Shown one piece after another: positions 8,025-16,320 of a stretch of DNA of 45,110 nucleotides (positions are counted from its first letter, which is position 1; each line of letters starts with the position of its first letter). Made by a program: the position numbers and the translations under genes. Source of the DNA: Ruminococcaceae bacterium OttesenSCG-928-L11. Its GTDB lineage: Bacteria > Bacillota > Clostridia > Oscillospirales > Ruminococcaceae. The stretch covers positions 1-45,110 of the forward strand of contig JAJDGX010000004.1 in NCBI GenBank assembly GCA_030265885.1, written 5' to 3'. The notes under the pieces are model-generated. The model was not told the DNA's origin. It ran no database searches and worked only from the letters and a program-made list of their open reading frames with translations.

Positions 8025-10271
8025 ATGGTAGTTCAACACAACATTCCCGCTCTTAACTCCCATCGTTACCTGGGCATTAACAACAAAGCCACCTCTTCCA
8101 ACCTGGAGAAACTCTCCTCCGGTTACCGCATCAACCGCGCTGCTGACGACGCTGCCGGTCTTGCGATTTCCGAGAAAATGCGCGGCCAGATCTCCGGTCT
8201 TGGCATGGCGGAGCAAAACGCCAACAACGGCATCAGCCTGATTCAGACCGCTGAGGGCGCCCTGAACGAGACCCACTCCATCCTGCAGAGGATGCGTGAG
8301 CTGGCAGTTCAGTCCTCCAACGGTACATACCAGGACGAAGACCGCGCCCAGATCGAGCTGGAATACCAGGCTCTGAAACAGGAAATCGACCGCATCGCCT
8401 CCTACACCAACTACAACGGCATCAAGCTGTTGGACGGTACGGTTGGCGGTACTAAGTTGACCCATGCATCTGCCGCTGAGGCTCTGACTGGTTCTCAGGC
8501 GGACATCATGAAAGCTATGGGCATTACTGCCGGCACAGCTCCCACAATCACATTCAATGCCAACAGCGCGACCATCACGAAGTCTGACAAGACACTTACT
8601 CAGGATGTTAAATCATCCGAGAAAATTGATGGGTTTGGGGCCGCTTTGAATGCAGCCACAGTTGCAACTGTTAAGGCCGCTGGCGGTGGCGTTGCTGAGT
8701 CAAGCGAACTAATGTATACGGTTGACGCGTTTGCTGACGTTGTTTTGACTAAAAATGATGATGGCACATGGGCTGCTGGTATTACATCAAACAATGACGC
8801 ATTCTCAGGTGCTACTGCAACCTTTGTTACAAACGGTACTAGTTCAGGTAAAAACGGGCTTCTTACTGTTACAGCGAGAGATGGCTCTCAAATAACGCTG
8901 GATTTGGGAGCGTACACAGAAAAAGATGTTGGCGGAGCAGGTGCAGACTTGGGCGGACATGCGGCTGGTACCACAATTTCCCTGAGCGCTCATATTAAGA
9001 CAACTGCCGGTAATAATGCTTCCAGCGAATTTACTGCCAAAGTAAGAGGCGAAACCGTACTGTATGATACAGATGCCGCGACAGGTGGCAGCCAGAACGG
9101 TTCTCTGAGCTTCTCTTGGAATACAGAGACCAGCAAATGGGATGTTACTGGTAAGTACACTCTTGAAAGTGCCAGTGCGTCTAAGGCATACACTGAAGTT
9201 GTCGAAGTAAAGGGCACGCTTGATCCGACAGGCACAGGCACTGTTGACCTGGTTGGAGTTCTTAGCAATAACTCCACAGTGAAATTCCAACTTAATGCAG
9301 GGGGGTTCGGTGTTCCCACAGAACCTGACCTTTACTACGGTAGTTTCCGCCTTGAAGGTGCTCCCGGTGCAGCGACTCTTGCTGGAGTCGAAGCTTACAA
9401 GTATGATGAGCCTGCAAAGGAAACTCCTGCACAGGAGCGCGCCAATCAGACGTTGAAGTCTATGGGTATCAGCAATGTTAGTAAGTTTGATGTCAATAAG
9501 GGTCTTGCTACTGGCTCCACCGAGGAGCAACTGATTTACGATGCTCTCAACAACAAAGACGCTTACATCATCACCCGTCAATCCACCGCAGTTGCGGATA
9601 AGGGCGACTACGATGCAACTGAGCGTTATGAGACTGTTCTGCAGGTTAACGGCAAATCCTATCTTGGCGAGTTGAACGGCACTACTTGGAATTTCAAGGA
9701 TGAGAACGGAACTACTGTTGCTTCTCTGACCAACTCCAAGGAAGCCACTGAAAGCGGTACTGTTTACTTCAATACCGGCGATCAGGACAGCGAGTACTAC
9801 AAGGATTTCATCATCAAGAAAGAATCCGCAATGATCGGTTCCGAGAACGTTTCCAACCTCGTGTTCCAGATCGGCGCTAACGGCAACGAGGACCAGAGAG
9901 TCGGCATGTACGTGTTCAACATGTCCTCCGATAACCTGGGCAACCACGAGAAGGGTATGTTCGTCAGCGAATCTACCATCAAGACCATTGACGATGCCAA
10001 CCAGGCCGTTGACACTCTGGACAACGCTATCGTTTACGTTGCTTCCCAGCGCGCCAACCTCGGTGCTCTCCAGAACCGCCTGGAGCACACCCTCAACAAC
10101 CTGGGCGTCACCAAGGAGAACCTGACTGCTGCCGAGTCCTCCATCCGCGACGTTGACATGGCCAAAGAGATGATGGAGTTCACCAAGAACAACATCCTCG
10201 TTCAGGCTTCCCAGGCTATGCTGGCTCAGGCCAACAGCCTGCCTCAGGGCGTTCTGTCCCTGCTCCGGTAA
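8025..10271 (+). CDS. hag: Flagellin with large central variable domain
   Basis: The flagellar filament subunit, 748 residues, far longer than the roughly 270-residue minimal Firmicutes flagellin. The N-terminal 140 residues are canonical D0/D1 (starting MVVQHNIPALNSHR, with LSSGYRINRAADDAAGL), and so are the last 90, which contain the ANLGALQNRLEHT stretch and end in ANSLPQGVLSLLR. The central 500 residues are Thr/Ser/Gly/Asn-rich beta-type sequence and would form surface-exposed D2/D3 domains. The conserved ends use GC-rich codons, whereas roughly 8450-9750 is visibly less GC-rich, as expected for a fast-evolving or exchanged segment. Start ATG follows AAGGAGG by 9 bases. A SigD promoter lies upstream and a strong hairpin downstream. 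There is no chaperone gene next to it. Confidence 0.96.
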   Translation: MVVQHNIPALNSHRYLGINNKATSSNLEKLSSGYRINRAADDAAGLAISEKMRGQISGLGMAEQNANNGISLIQTAEGALNETHSILQRMRELAVQSSNGTYQDEDRAQIELEYQALKQEIDRIASYTNYNGIKLLDGTVGGTKLTHASAAEALTGSQADIMKAMGITAGTAPTITFNANSATITKSDKTLTQDVKSSEKIDGFGAALNAATVATVKAAGGGVAESSELMYTVDAFADVVLTKNDDGTWAAGITSNNDAFSGATATFVTNGTSSGKNGLLTVTARDGSQITLDLGAYTEKDVGGAGADLGGHAAGTTISLSAHIKTTAGNNASSEFTAKVRGETVLYDTDAATGGSQNGSLSFSWNTETSKWDVTGKYTLESASASKAYTEVVEVKGTLDPTGTGTVDLVGVLSNNSTVKFQLNAGGFGVPTEPDLYYGSFRLEGAPGAATLAGVEAYKYDEPAKETPAQERANQTLKSMGISNVSKFDVNKGLATGSTEEQLIYDALNNKDAYIITRQSTAVADKGDYDATERYETVLQVNGKSYLGELNGTTWNFKDENGTTVASLTNSKEATESGTVYFNTGDQDSEYYKDFIIKKESAMIGSENVSNLVFQIGANGNEDQRVGMYVFNMSSDNLGNHEKGMFVSESTIKTIDDANQAVDTLDNAIVYVASQRANLGALQNRLEHTLNNLGVTKENLTAAESSIRDVDMAKEMMEFTKNNILVQASQAMLAQANSLPQGVLSLLR

Positions 10272-10312
10272 GCGACTGCTCATTTGCTTACACTTTGCAT
10301 TTTTATTCAGTT

Positions 10313-10348
10313 GGATACAGCCGGGCGCACATGCGCTCGGCTGTATCC
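10313..10348 (+). terminator. Hairpin downstream of flagellin
   Basis: GGATACAGCCG pairs with CGGCTGTATCC around an inner GCGCA/TGCGC stem, almost uninterrupted. The tail CCCCTAATTT is weak in T, so it may stabilise the message or terminate only partly. Confidence 0.65.
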
Positions 10349-10544
10349 CCCTAATTTGCATACAACGCGTTTGGGCATTTTCACCTCCCCAACCGCTTTC
10401 AATATAGCACCACCGGCAAAAGATTGTGACACCTTTAACAATGCGTTTTTTTCCTGCAAATTCGTCTTTTTTCCGCGAGTTTGCATTTTACCCTATTTAG
10501 TCGCTCCGGGGCCTTGTGTTGTGTGCCCCGTGGCATCCCCCCTC

Positions 10545-10632
10545 GCATATCCGCCTGGACTGACCTTCCGCGCGGATATGCACCCCCCTCATAACAGGCT
10601 GCGCTGTGGATGGCGCCGCCTGTTATTTTTTT
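10545..10632 (+). terminator. Second hairpin and strong intrinsic terminator
   Basis: GCATATCCGC (10545-10554) pairs perfectly with GCGGATATGC (10572-10581). Just after it, ATAACAGGC (10591-10599) pairs with GCCTGTTAT (10618-10626) and is followed by seven Ts, a textbook terminator on the plus strand. No gene on this strand ends within 300 bases upstream, and the interval 10349-10544 holds nothing else I can support. Confidence 0.65.
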
Positions 10633-10660
10633 ACCAATCTTTCAAAAAATGCCCCACCTA

Positions 10661-10689
10661 TTGCAATAATTGAAATCAGATGTTATTAT
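10661..10689 (+). promoter_or_regulatory. SigA promoter of the IclR-type regulator
   Basis: TTGCAA (10661-10666), a 17-base spacer and TATTAT (10684-10689), with an extended TG at -15/-14. Transcription would begin near 10696, which rules out the in-frame ATG at 10690 and supports the start at 10723. Confidence 0.7.
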
Positions 10690-10722
10690 ATGAGAAACCC
10701 ACCACAGAAGGGGGGAACACCC

Positions 10723-11532
10723 ATGCAAGATCCCCATTCCAAAAATAAGCCCACCCAAACCAACCAATCCTCAGACAAGCTGCTGACCATGATCGAGGTC
10801 ATGGCCGAAAACCCCGGCCCCATGCGCCTGCAGGACATCGCAGCCTGCTGCAACACCAATTCCACCACTGCCCTGCGGTTTATCACCGCCCTGCAGCGCA
10901 AAAACTACGTCGCCCAGGAAATCGACACCGGGCGCTATTATCTCACCCTAAAACTGTGCGCCATCGGCCAAAGCATATCCCAATATATGGATATTCGCGC
11001 CGTCTCGTTGCCGTTTTTGCGCGGTACATCCCAGCTTTTCCGGGAAAGCTGCAACCTTGCCATCGCAAACGACCACTCCATCATGTACATCGAAACCGCC
11101 AACAGCCCCAATCAAACCCTGCTCAGCACCCAGCGCATCGGCAATGTAGCCCCCATGCACTGCACCGGCATCGGCAAGCTGATTTTATCCGACTACTCCC
11201 CCGCCGAACTGGAGCGCTTTGTGACAGCGAAAACACTGCCCCGCCTCACCGATTTCACCATCACCGACCAACAGGCCCTCAGCGATGAACTGGAGCAAAT
11301 CCGCCGCCAGGGCTATGCCTTCGACAACGAGGAATGCGAGGTGGGAGCCCGCTGCATTGCCGCCCCCATCCGCGACTACACCGGCCGCGTCATCGCGGGA
11401 ATCAGCGTGGCAGGCCCCGCTGTCCGCATGACCGACGAGCATATCTACCAGCATCTGCCCTATCTGCTGGATACCGCCCGGCAAATTTCCATCCGCATGG
11501 GCTGGCTGGAAGCGGAGCACTCCAACGCCTGA
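10723..11532 (+). CDS. IclR-family transcriptional regulator
   Basis: A 269-residue regulator. An N-terminal winged helix-turn-helix at about 17-80 contains MRLQDIAACCNTNSTTALRF. The effector domain follows, with the family landmark VAPMHCTGIGKLILSDYS and the C-terminal block GYAFDNEECEVGARCIAAPI, whose Asp-Asn-Glu-Glu and conserved Cys are typical of IclR effector pockets. It would bind a small carbon metabolite and control neighbouring genes. Start ATG at 10723 has a purine-rich AGGGGGG 8 bases upstream and lies after the predicted promoter. It is followed on the same strand by an isomerase/epimerase and a dehydrogenase, which it probably controls; palindromic sites lie between. Confidence 0.9.
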   Translation: MQDPHSKNKPTQTNQSSDKLLTMIEVMAENPGPMRLQDIAACCNTNSTTALRFITALQRKNYVAQEIDTGRYYLTLKLCAIGQSISQYMDIRAVSLPFLRGTSQLFRESCNLAIANDHSIMYIETANSPNQTLLSTQRIGNVAPMHCTGIGKLILSDYSPAELERFVTAKTLPRLTDFTITDQQALSDELEQIRRQGYAFDNEECEVGARCIAAPIRDYTGRVIAGISVAGPAVRMTDEHIYQHLPYLLDTARQISIRMGWLEAEHSNA

Positions 11533-11543
11533 TAGCACATGTA

Positions 11544-11619
11544 CATTTGAGCAAATGATCCCTTCGCGGTGCATTTGCTCCTGCAATAGCGGACAGGGCG
11601 CCCATTTGCGGCGCCTGTC
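11544..11619. promoter_or_regulatory. Cluster of CATTTG palindromes, possible IclR operator
   Basis: CATTTG-AG-CAAATG (11544-11557) is a perfect 14-base palindrome. GAGCAAATG (11549-11557) also pairs with CATTTGCTC (11572-11580), and a third CCATTTGC occurs at 11602-11609 in the loop of a GACAGG-type hairpin (11592-11619). The site lies between the regulator and its presumed target operon. It could equally act as a transcript-end hairpin for the regulator. Confidence 0.45.
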
Positions 11620-11641
11620 GGATGAAAGGGAGAATGTGGCA

Positions 11642-12559
11642 ATGAGAGAATCCATTCACAAGTATTTTAAGGTGGGCCTGATTTCGTTTATGGCGTATCC
11701 GGCGATGAGCGGCGGCCAGGATCCCGACACCCTGGCCCACCTGCGAACCATTGCGCTGGATGACTATTTTGACGCGGTTGAGGTGACATGGATCAAGGAT
11801 CCGGCTGTGCGGGCCGAAGCAGCCAAGCTGCTCGACGTTGCGCATATGACCGTTTGTTATGGGGCACAGCCCCGGTTTTTGACTACCGGTCTGAATCCCA
11901 ATCATCTGGACGAGGAAGAGCGCCGCAAAGCCGAGCAATCGCTGCTGGAGGCTGTCGATGAGGCGGAGCAGTTGGGGGCAAAGGGCATTGCCTTTTTGTC
12001 CGGCAAATGGGAGATGGCGACCCGGGAGGAGGCGTATCAGCAGCTGCTGAAAACCACCCGCACTGTCTGTGACTACGCCAAGGGGAAAAACATGCTGGTG
12101 GAGCTGGAGGTGTTTGACTACGACATCGACAAGGCTGCACTGATTGGGCCTGCTCCTTATGCGGCTCGGTTTGCCGCCGATATGCGCACCAGTCACAGCA
12201 ATTTTGGCCTGATGATCGATCTCAGTCATATCCCTATGACCTATGAGACGCCGGAATTTGTGGTGCGTACCCTGCGCCCATATATTACCCATCTGCACAT
12301 CGGCAATACGGTCTGCGAGGATCCGGCGGCTGAGGGGTATGGGGATCTGCACCAACGGTTTGGGTTCCCCAACGGCGCCAACGACACGCCCCAGGTGTTG
12401 GAATTTCTGCGGGTGCTGAAAAACGAGGGCTTCTTCAACGCCCAGGATCCCCTTGTGCTGTCGTTTGAGGTGAAGCCGTGGAAGGATGAGGATCCGGATT
12501 TGGTGGTTGCCAATGCCAAACGGGTGCTGAATCGCGCGTGGGCTCTGCTGGAGGAATAA
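11642..12559 (+). CDS. TIM-barrel sugar isomerase/epimerase
   Basis: A 305-residue protein of the xylose isomerase-like TIM-barrel (AP endonuclease 2) superfamily. Landmarks are an early VEVTWIKD strand, GIAFLSGKW, LVELEVFDYD with the first metal-binding Glu, MIDLSHIPMTYE with Asp and His, ITHLHIGNT with His, and the closing LSFEVKPW with Glu. These fit a divalent-metal isomerase or epimerase acting on a sugar, sugar phosphate or hydroxypyruvate-like compound; the substrate cannot be read. Start at 11642 (MRESIHKYF) follows AAAGGGAGAATG. It is 21 bases before a 2-hydroxyacid dehydrogenase, with which it surely forms an operon, and follows an IclR regulator. Confidence 0.85.
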   Translation: MRESIHKYFKVGLISFMAYPAMSGGQDPDTLAHLRTIALDDYFDAVEVTWIKDPAVRAEAAKLLDVAHMTVCYGAQPRFLTTGLNPNHLDEEERRKAEQSLLEAVDEAEQLGAKGIAFLSGKWEMATREEAYQQLLKTTRTVCDYAKGKNMLVELEVFDYDIDKAALIGPAPYAARFAADMRTSHSNFGLMIDLSHIPMTYETPEFVVRTLRPYITHLHIGNTVCEDPAAEGYGDLHQRFGFPNGANDTPQVLEFLRVLKNEGFFNAQDPLVLSFEVKPWKDEDPDLVVANAKRVLNRAWALLEE

Positions 12560-12580
12560 GGCGAGGAAAGGACAACTGCA

Positions 12581-13546
12581 ATGAAAATAGTCATTTTGGA
12601 CGGATACACGGAAAATCCCGGCGATCTGAGCTGGGAGGGCTTTGAGCAGTTGGGAGAGCTGACGGTTTACGATCGCACCTCCCTGACGGACATCGGCGAA
12701 ATCAATGCACGCATCGGTGACGCGGAAATTGTCATCACCAACAAGACCCCCATTCGCAGGGAGACGCTGGACGCCTGCCCGGCCATCCGATACATCGGCG
12801 TGCTGGCCACCGGCTACAATGTGGTGGATGTTGAGGCTGCAAAGGACAAGGGCATCCCGGTCGCCAATATTCCGTCCTATGGAACGGAGGCGGTGGGGCA
12901 GTTCGCCATTGCCCTGCTGCTGGAAATTTGCCACCACATCGGCCACCACGACAAGGCGGTCAAGGAGGGGAGATGGGCGAGCAGCCCCGACTTCTGCTTC
13001 TGGGATTATCCGCTGATCGAACTGTCGGGCAAGACCATGGGCATCATCGGCTTTGGCCGCATTGGCCAGGTGACAGGCCGGATTGCCAAGGCTATGGGCA
13101 TGGAGGTCATCGCCTATGACGAGTATCCCAACGATTCCGGCAGGGAGATTGCACGGTATGTCTCGCTGGATGAACTCCTTGCCGAATCCCACGTGATTTC
13201 CCTTCACTGTCCGCTGTTTCCCTCCACCGAGGGGATTGTCAACAAGGACAGCATCGCGAAGATGAAGGACGGCGTCATTGTTCTCAACAACTCCCGGGGC
13301 CCGCTGATTGTGGAGCAGGATTTGGCGGATGCCCTGAACAGCGGCAAGGTATACGCGGCGGGGCTGGATGTGGCCTCGGCGGAGCCTGTCCGGGGCGACA
13401 ACCCGCTGCTGACGGCGAAAAACTGCATCATTACCCCGCACATTTCCTGGGCGCCGAAGGAAAGCCGTCAGCGGCTGATGGACATCGCCGTGGACAATTT
13501 GCGGCAGTATTTAAGCGGCTCGCCGGTTAATATCGTCAACGCGTAA
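12581..13546 (+). CDS. D-2-hydroxyacid dehydrogenase, glycerate dehydrogenase type
   Basis: A 321-residue NAD(P)-dependent dehydrogenase, normal length for the family. The Rossmann loop is GFGRIGQ (157-163), followed by Asp180 at the end of the second strand, indicating NAD preference. Catalytic residues are Arg239 (NNSRGPLI), Glu268 and His287 (TPHISWAP). The substrate-side loop VLATGYNVVDVEAA and the SWAPKES motif resemble glycerate/hydroxypyruvate dehydrogenases. It would reduce a 2-keto acid such as hydroxypyruvate to the D-hydroxyacid, or the reverse. It is second in an operon with the isomerase, and the pair could interconvert hydroxypyruvate-type intermediates. A terminator follows 23 bases later. 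Confidence 0.9.
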   Translation: MKIVILDGYTENPGDLSWEGFEQLGELTVYDRTSLTDIGEINARIGDAEIVITNKTPIRRETLDACPAIRYIGVLATGYNVVDVEAAKDKGIPVANIPSYGTEAVGQFAIALLLEICHHIGHHDKAVKEGRWASSPDFCFWDYPLIELSGKTMGIIGFGRIGQVTGRIAKAMGMEVIAYDEYPNDSGREIARYVSLDELLAESHVISLHCPLFPSTEGIVNKDSIAKMKDGVIVLNNSRGPLIVEQDLADALNSGKVYAAGLDVASAEPVRGDNPLLTAKNCIITPHISWAPKESRQRLMDIAVDNLRQYLSGSPVNIVNA

Positions 13547-13569
13547 CAGCAACGAATGCTCTGTACACC

Positions 13570-13595
13570 AAAAAGTCGCCTCAGGGCGGCTTTTT
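13570..13595 (+). terminator. Terminator of the isomerase-dehydrogenase operon
   Basis: AAAAAG-T-CGCC-TCAG-GGCG-G-CTTTTT, flanked by an outer TGTACAC/GTGTACA pairing. It is symmetric enough to work on both strands. Confidence 0.85.
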
Positions 13596-13609
13596 GTGTG
13601 TGTACATTG

Positions 13610-14083
13610 CTTATTTGAGAGCAACAGGGCAGGGAAAAGCGGCGCGGCAAGAATCAGCAGATTGGCGAGAAGCCCGGATTTGATTTTGCATCGGATGCCT
13701 CTGAAAGCGCGGGGAACCCCGGTTGCTCCTTTTCACTAACTTTTTTCAATTCCACCCCCGCCGGTGAAGGAGGAGATGCCCTGAATTTCCATCTTTTGGA
13801 ACATCCGCCGCCGCCATAAAATACCCCGGCAGTCAGCCGGATAATTGGAGGATCTGGCGGTGTGGCAGCCTGCAATGGATTTCCGAAATTGGAAACAATT
13901 TTCCTGAAAACACCATGGCGGTTTGAACAGAAAATTGCCGAAAAGTGGCTGTTTTGTATGAGGGGAAAAGGAATTGTAAACAATGGATACAAAGGGCATA
14001 TGCTTTTGCCTGAATGCGTCCGTTTTGGGCGGTGAGAGACCGTGCGAAATTTGCGCAAGCTTTGCAGATGTTGTTAAAATCGG
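13610..14083. other. Gene-free interval
   Basis: About 470 bases without a convincing gene. The open frames on the minus strand here are proline/serine-rich, lack ribosome sites and do not look like protein. A GCGGGG/CCCCGG pairing near 13708-13724 is the only structure noted, and no riboswitch core was recognised. The right end carries the promoter of the V4R gene. Confidence 0.5.
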
Positions 14084-14112
14084 TTGAGTTTTTTCGCGTT
14101 TGGTGGTATATT
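14084..14112 (+). promoter_or_regulatory. SigA promoter of the V4R - diguanylate cyclase pair
   Basis: TTGAGT (14084-14089), a 17-base spacer and TATATT (14107-14112), with the start codon about 45 bases downstream. Confidence 0.6.
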
Positions 14113-14156
14113 GGAGTAGAAGCGTATAGATTACCGGGAAACGGAGTGGCTCTACT

Positions 14157-14693
14157 ATGAATAACGTATTTATGTCCGAACAGACACACAATATATTCAC
14201 GTGGGAAAATCTTGGCGATATCAAACAGGGACGCGGCAATCTGGGAGAGGAAATGCCTGTTTTGGTGTACCGGCTGATGCAGTATACCATGTTGGATGTA
14301 TTGTCCAAGGCGTATGGCTCCGACACGGCCAATGTGCATTTTCGGGCGGCCGGGTACCTGGCCGGCACCGAGTTCGCCAAGAATACCCTGCAGCTGGATG
14401 TGGATTTCGACACCTTTGTATCGGGGCTGCAGGACGCGCTGAAATCGATGAAAATCGGGATTTTGCGCATGGAAGCCTTTGATGCGGAAACCGGCGCGCT
14501 GACCCTGACTGTAGGCGAGGATTTGGACTGCAGCGGGCTGCCTGTCACCAACGAGACGGTTTGTATGTATGACGAGGGATTTATTTCCGGGATTTTGGAA
14601 GCGTATACCGGCAAAAAGTATGATGTGAAGGAAGTGGATTGCTGGGCCAATGGCGACAGGGTATGTCGCTTTACCGGCAATGTGACGGAATGA
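14157..14693 (+). CDS. V4R-domain small-molecule sensor protein
   Basis: A 178-residue protein made essentially of one V4R (4-vinyl reductase) domain. The conserved C-terminal block is present: Cys136, then DEGFISGILEAYTGK, then VDCWANGDRVCRF with Cys162 and Cys170, the residues that bind zinc in V4R proteins. V4R domains bind small hydrophobic ligands and are often attached to regulators; here it is a free-standing protein followed by a diguanylate cyclase. I infer that it senses a ligand and passes the signal to that enzyme. The ATG at 14157 has only a weak purine-rich site (GGAGTGG) upstream. Confidence 0.78.
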   Translation: MNNVFMSEQTHNIFTWENLGDIKQGRGNLGEEMPVLVYRLMQYTMLDVLSKAYGSDTANVHFRAAGYLAGTEFAKNTLQLDVDFDTFVSGLQDALKSMKIGILRMEAFDAETGALTLTVGEDLDCSGLPVTNETVCMYDEGFISGILEAYTGKKYDVKEVDCWANGDRVCRFTGNVTE

Positions 14694-14815
14694 GCGTCAT
14701 CGACCGGGATTGCAGCGATTCCATCCATTGGGCAAAGCCGATGGGGAATTGCATGAGGCAATGGCCGGAGCGAAATCGGCAGGGATATGCCGTGTCGCCT
14801 TCGGAATTGCTGTAG
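14690..14815 (+). other. Small open frame overlapping the V4R stop (ATGA)
   Basis: ATG at 14690 overlaps the V4R stop in an ATGA junction and opens a 41-codon frame (begins MSVIDRDCSDSIHW) ending in TAG at 14813, just before the ribosome site of the cyclase gene. It could be a coupling peptide, or the original start of the cyclase frame broken by a frameshift. Protein evidence is weak. Confidence 0.25.
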
Positions 14816-14826
14816 GAGGGTCTTTG

Positions 14827-16071
14827 TTGGCTTCAACTGCGGATTTACTGTTCAATTACCTGCGGGATATCATCTATCAGCCGGACAAGGCTCAGCTGAA
14901 TATTGCGGACTTGGACGACGAATATAAGCGGGTCGGGGAGGGGCTTGTGTTTCTGGAGCAGCAGCTGCGGGAACAACGGCTCTTTGCTCGCGCGCTGTCC
15001 AACGGCGATTTGAGCGCCGATTTGCCGTCCCGCGGGAATGAGCTGGCGGCGCCTCTCAAGTCCCTGCATGCCAGTCTGCGGCATTTGACATGGCAAACAC
15101 AGCAGGTGGCCGACGGGGATTATCGCCAGAAGGTCGATTTTATGGGGGAATTCTCCGACGCCTTCAACCGGATGATCGAGCAGCTGGATTCTCGTCAGGT
15201 GGCGCTGGAGACGGAGATTGCGCTGAGTCGGGACAAAAGCAAGGCGCTGGAGCGAAGCAACAAGCTGCTTTCCAAGATTACGGCGGGCATTCCCCAGTGC
15301 ATCGCAGTGCTCAGCGACGACACCGGCAAGCTGCTGTTTACAAACCCTGCCGCACAAATGCTGCTGGACGGGGATGATACGGCGTTGCCCGCTTTGATGG
15401 CGCGGCGGAAATCGGAGCAGTCGGAATCGGATGAAATTGCGGCGGTTACCGACGGGGAAACGGTCTTTTACTCGGTCAGCTCCTATGCGGTGCATTGGTC
15501 CGGCAAGGACGCCACCGCCTTTGTGCTGCGGGACATCAGCGCGGACAAGCGGTATATGACCGAACTGGAGCACCACGCCACTGTGGACAGCCTGACCGGC
15601 GCGATGAACCGCTATGCCGGCATGAATGTGCTGTACCAATGGATGCAGGCGGAGCGAAAATTTGTGTTGGGCTTTGCCGATTTGGATAACCTGAAATATG
15701 TAAACGACCAGCTGGGCCATTCGGAGGGGGATTTGTACATCATCCGGGTGGCAAGGGTGCTGGCCGGATTTTCGCCTGCGGCGGTGGTGAGTCGGATTGG
15801 CGGCGATGAGTTTATGATACTGGTGCCCGACATCGAGGAAAAGCAGGCGCTGGAGCGGCTGGCTGAACTGCGCACCGAGGTGATAGAGGGCATTGCGGCG
15901 GATGGCTGCCGGTATTCCGGCAGCATCAGCTATGGCGTGGCACAGAATGCGCCGGGGCTGGAGCCCAGCGAGCTGCTTGGAATCGCCGATGAGAGAATGT
16001 ATCGCTTTAAGCGGCAGAGCAAGCTGCTGGCACGCCAACAGCTGGAGAATACCTCCTTCCCCGGCAAATGA
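14827..16071 (+). CDS. HAMP-PAS-GGDEF diguanylate cyclase
   Basis: A 414-residue soluble signalling protein. It begins with DLLFNYLRDIIYQPDKA, followed by a HAMP-like helical stretch (LSNGDLSADLPSRGNELA and the MGEFSDAFNRMIEQL region), a PAS-like domain at about 160-260, and a GGDEF domain with an intact active site RIGGDEF (GGDEF at 325-329) and the metal-binding DLDNLKYVND. It should make cyclic di-GMP from two GTP. The best start is TTG at 14827 because AGGAGGG ends 6 bases before it; a TTG at 14710 and an ATG at 14761 have no such site. It follows the V4R protein by 133 bases and a strong terminator follows its stop. Confidence 0.87.
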   Translation: MASTADLLFNYLRDIIYQPDKAQLNIADLDDEYKRVGEGLVFLEQQLREQRLFARALSNGDLSADLPSRGNELAAPLKSLHASLRHLTWQTQQVADGDYRQKVDFMGEFSDAFNRMIEQLDSRQVALETEIALSRDKSKALERSNKLLSKITAGIPQCIAVLSDDTGKLLFTNPAAQMLLDGDDTALPALMARRKSEQSESDEIAAVTDGETVFYSVSSYAVHWSGKDATAFVLRDISADKRYMTELEHHATVDSLTGAMNRYAGMNVLYQWMQAERKFVLGFADLDNLKYVNDQLGHSEGDLYIIRVARVLAGFSPAAVVSRIGGDEFMILVPDIEEKQALERLAELRTEVIEGIAADGCRYSGSISYGVAQNAPGLEPSELLGIADERMYRFKRQSKLLARQQLENTSFPGK

Positions 16072-16085
16072 CCCGGCAAAAGCAG

Positions 16086-16123
16086 ACGCGGATGCAGCCT
16101 ATGAAGCGCTGCATCCGCGTTTC
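16086..16123 (+). terminator. Terminator after the diguanylate cyclase
   Basis: ACGCGGATGCAGC (16086-16098) pairs perfectly with GCTGCATCCGCGT (16108-16120), followed by TTTC. Confidence 0.8.
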
Positions 16124-16224
16124 TGCGATGGCAAACCTCGTTTTGCGATGATAAACCTCTCCGTGCTTGGGTGAAGGGGAATGCCATACACCCCAAGGAA
16201 CAGACATCAAACTCCCTTCGGTTC

Positions 16225-16284
16225 AAAAAAACCTGACCACTCCGCAGTACCTCAAATGAGGAATCGCGGAGCGGTCAGGTTTTC
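16225..16284. terminator. Bidirectional terminator between convergent genes
   Basis: ACCTGACCACTCCGC (16231-16245) pairs with GCGGAGCGGTCAGGT (16266-16280) with one mismatch. TTTT follows on the plus strand, and a run of As precedes it, giving a T-run on the minus strand, where it would end the four-gene signalling run. Confidence 0.8.
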
Positions 16285-16288
16285 TTTG

Positions 16289-16316
16289 CTTCTTTCTTTT
16301 TTCCAAAAGAAAGAAG
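16289..16316. repeat. Perfect 12-bp hairpin element
   Basis: CTTCTTTCTTTT (16289-16300) and AAAAGAAAGAAG (16305-16316) form a perfect stem with a 4-base loop, directly after the response-regulator stop codon on the minus strand. Confidence 0.75.
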
Positions 16317-16320
16317 GGTC

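Noticed and set aside
13700-13760. Possible c-di-AMP (ydaO-type) riboswitch
   Set aside because: Only a GCGGGGAACCCC-like stretch matches; the other conserved blocks are missing and no cell-wall gene follows.
13654-14058. Minus-strand open frame in the gap before the V4R gene
   Set aside because: Composition is Pro/Ser/Cys-rich with no ribosome site, and it runs into the V4R promoter.
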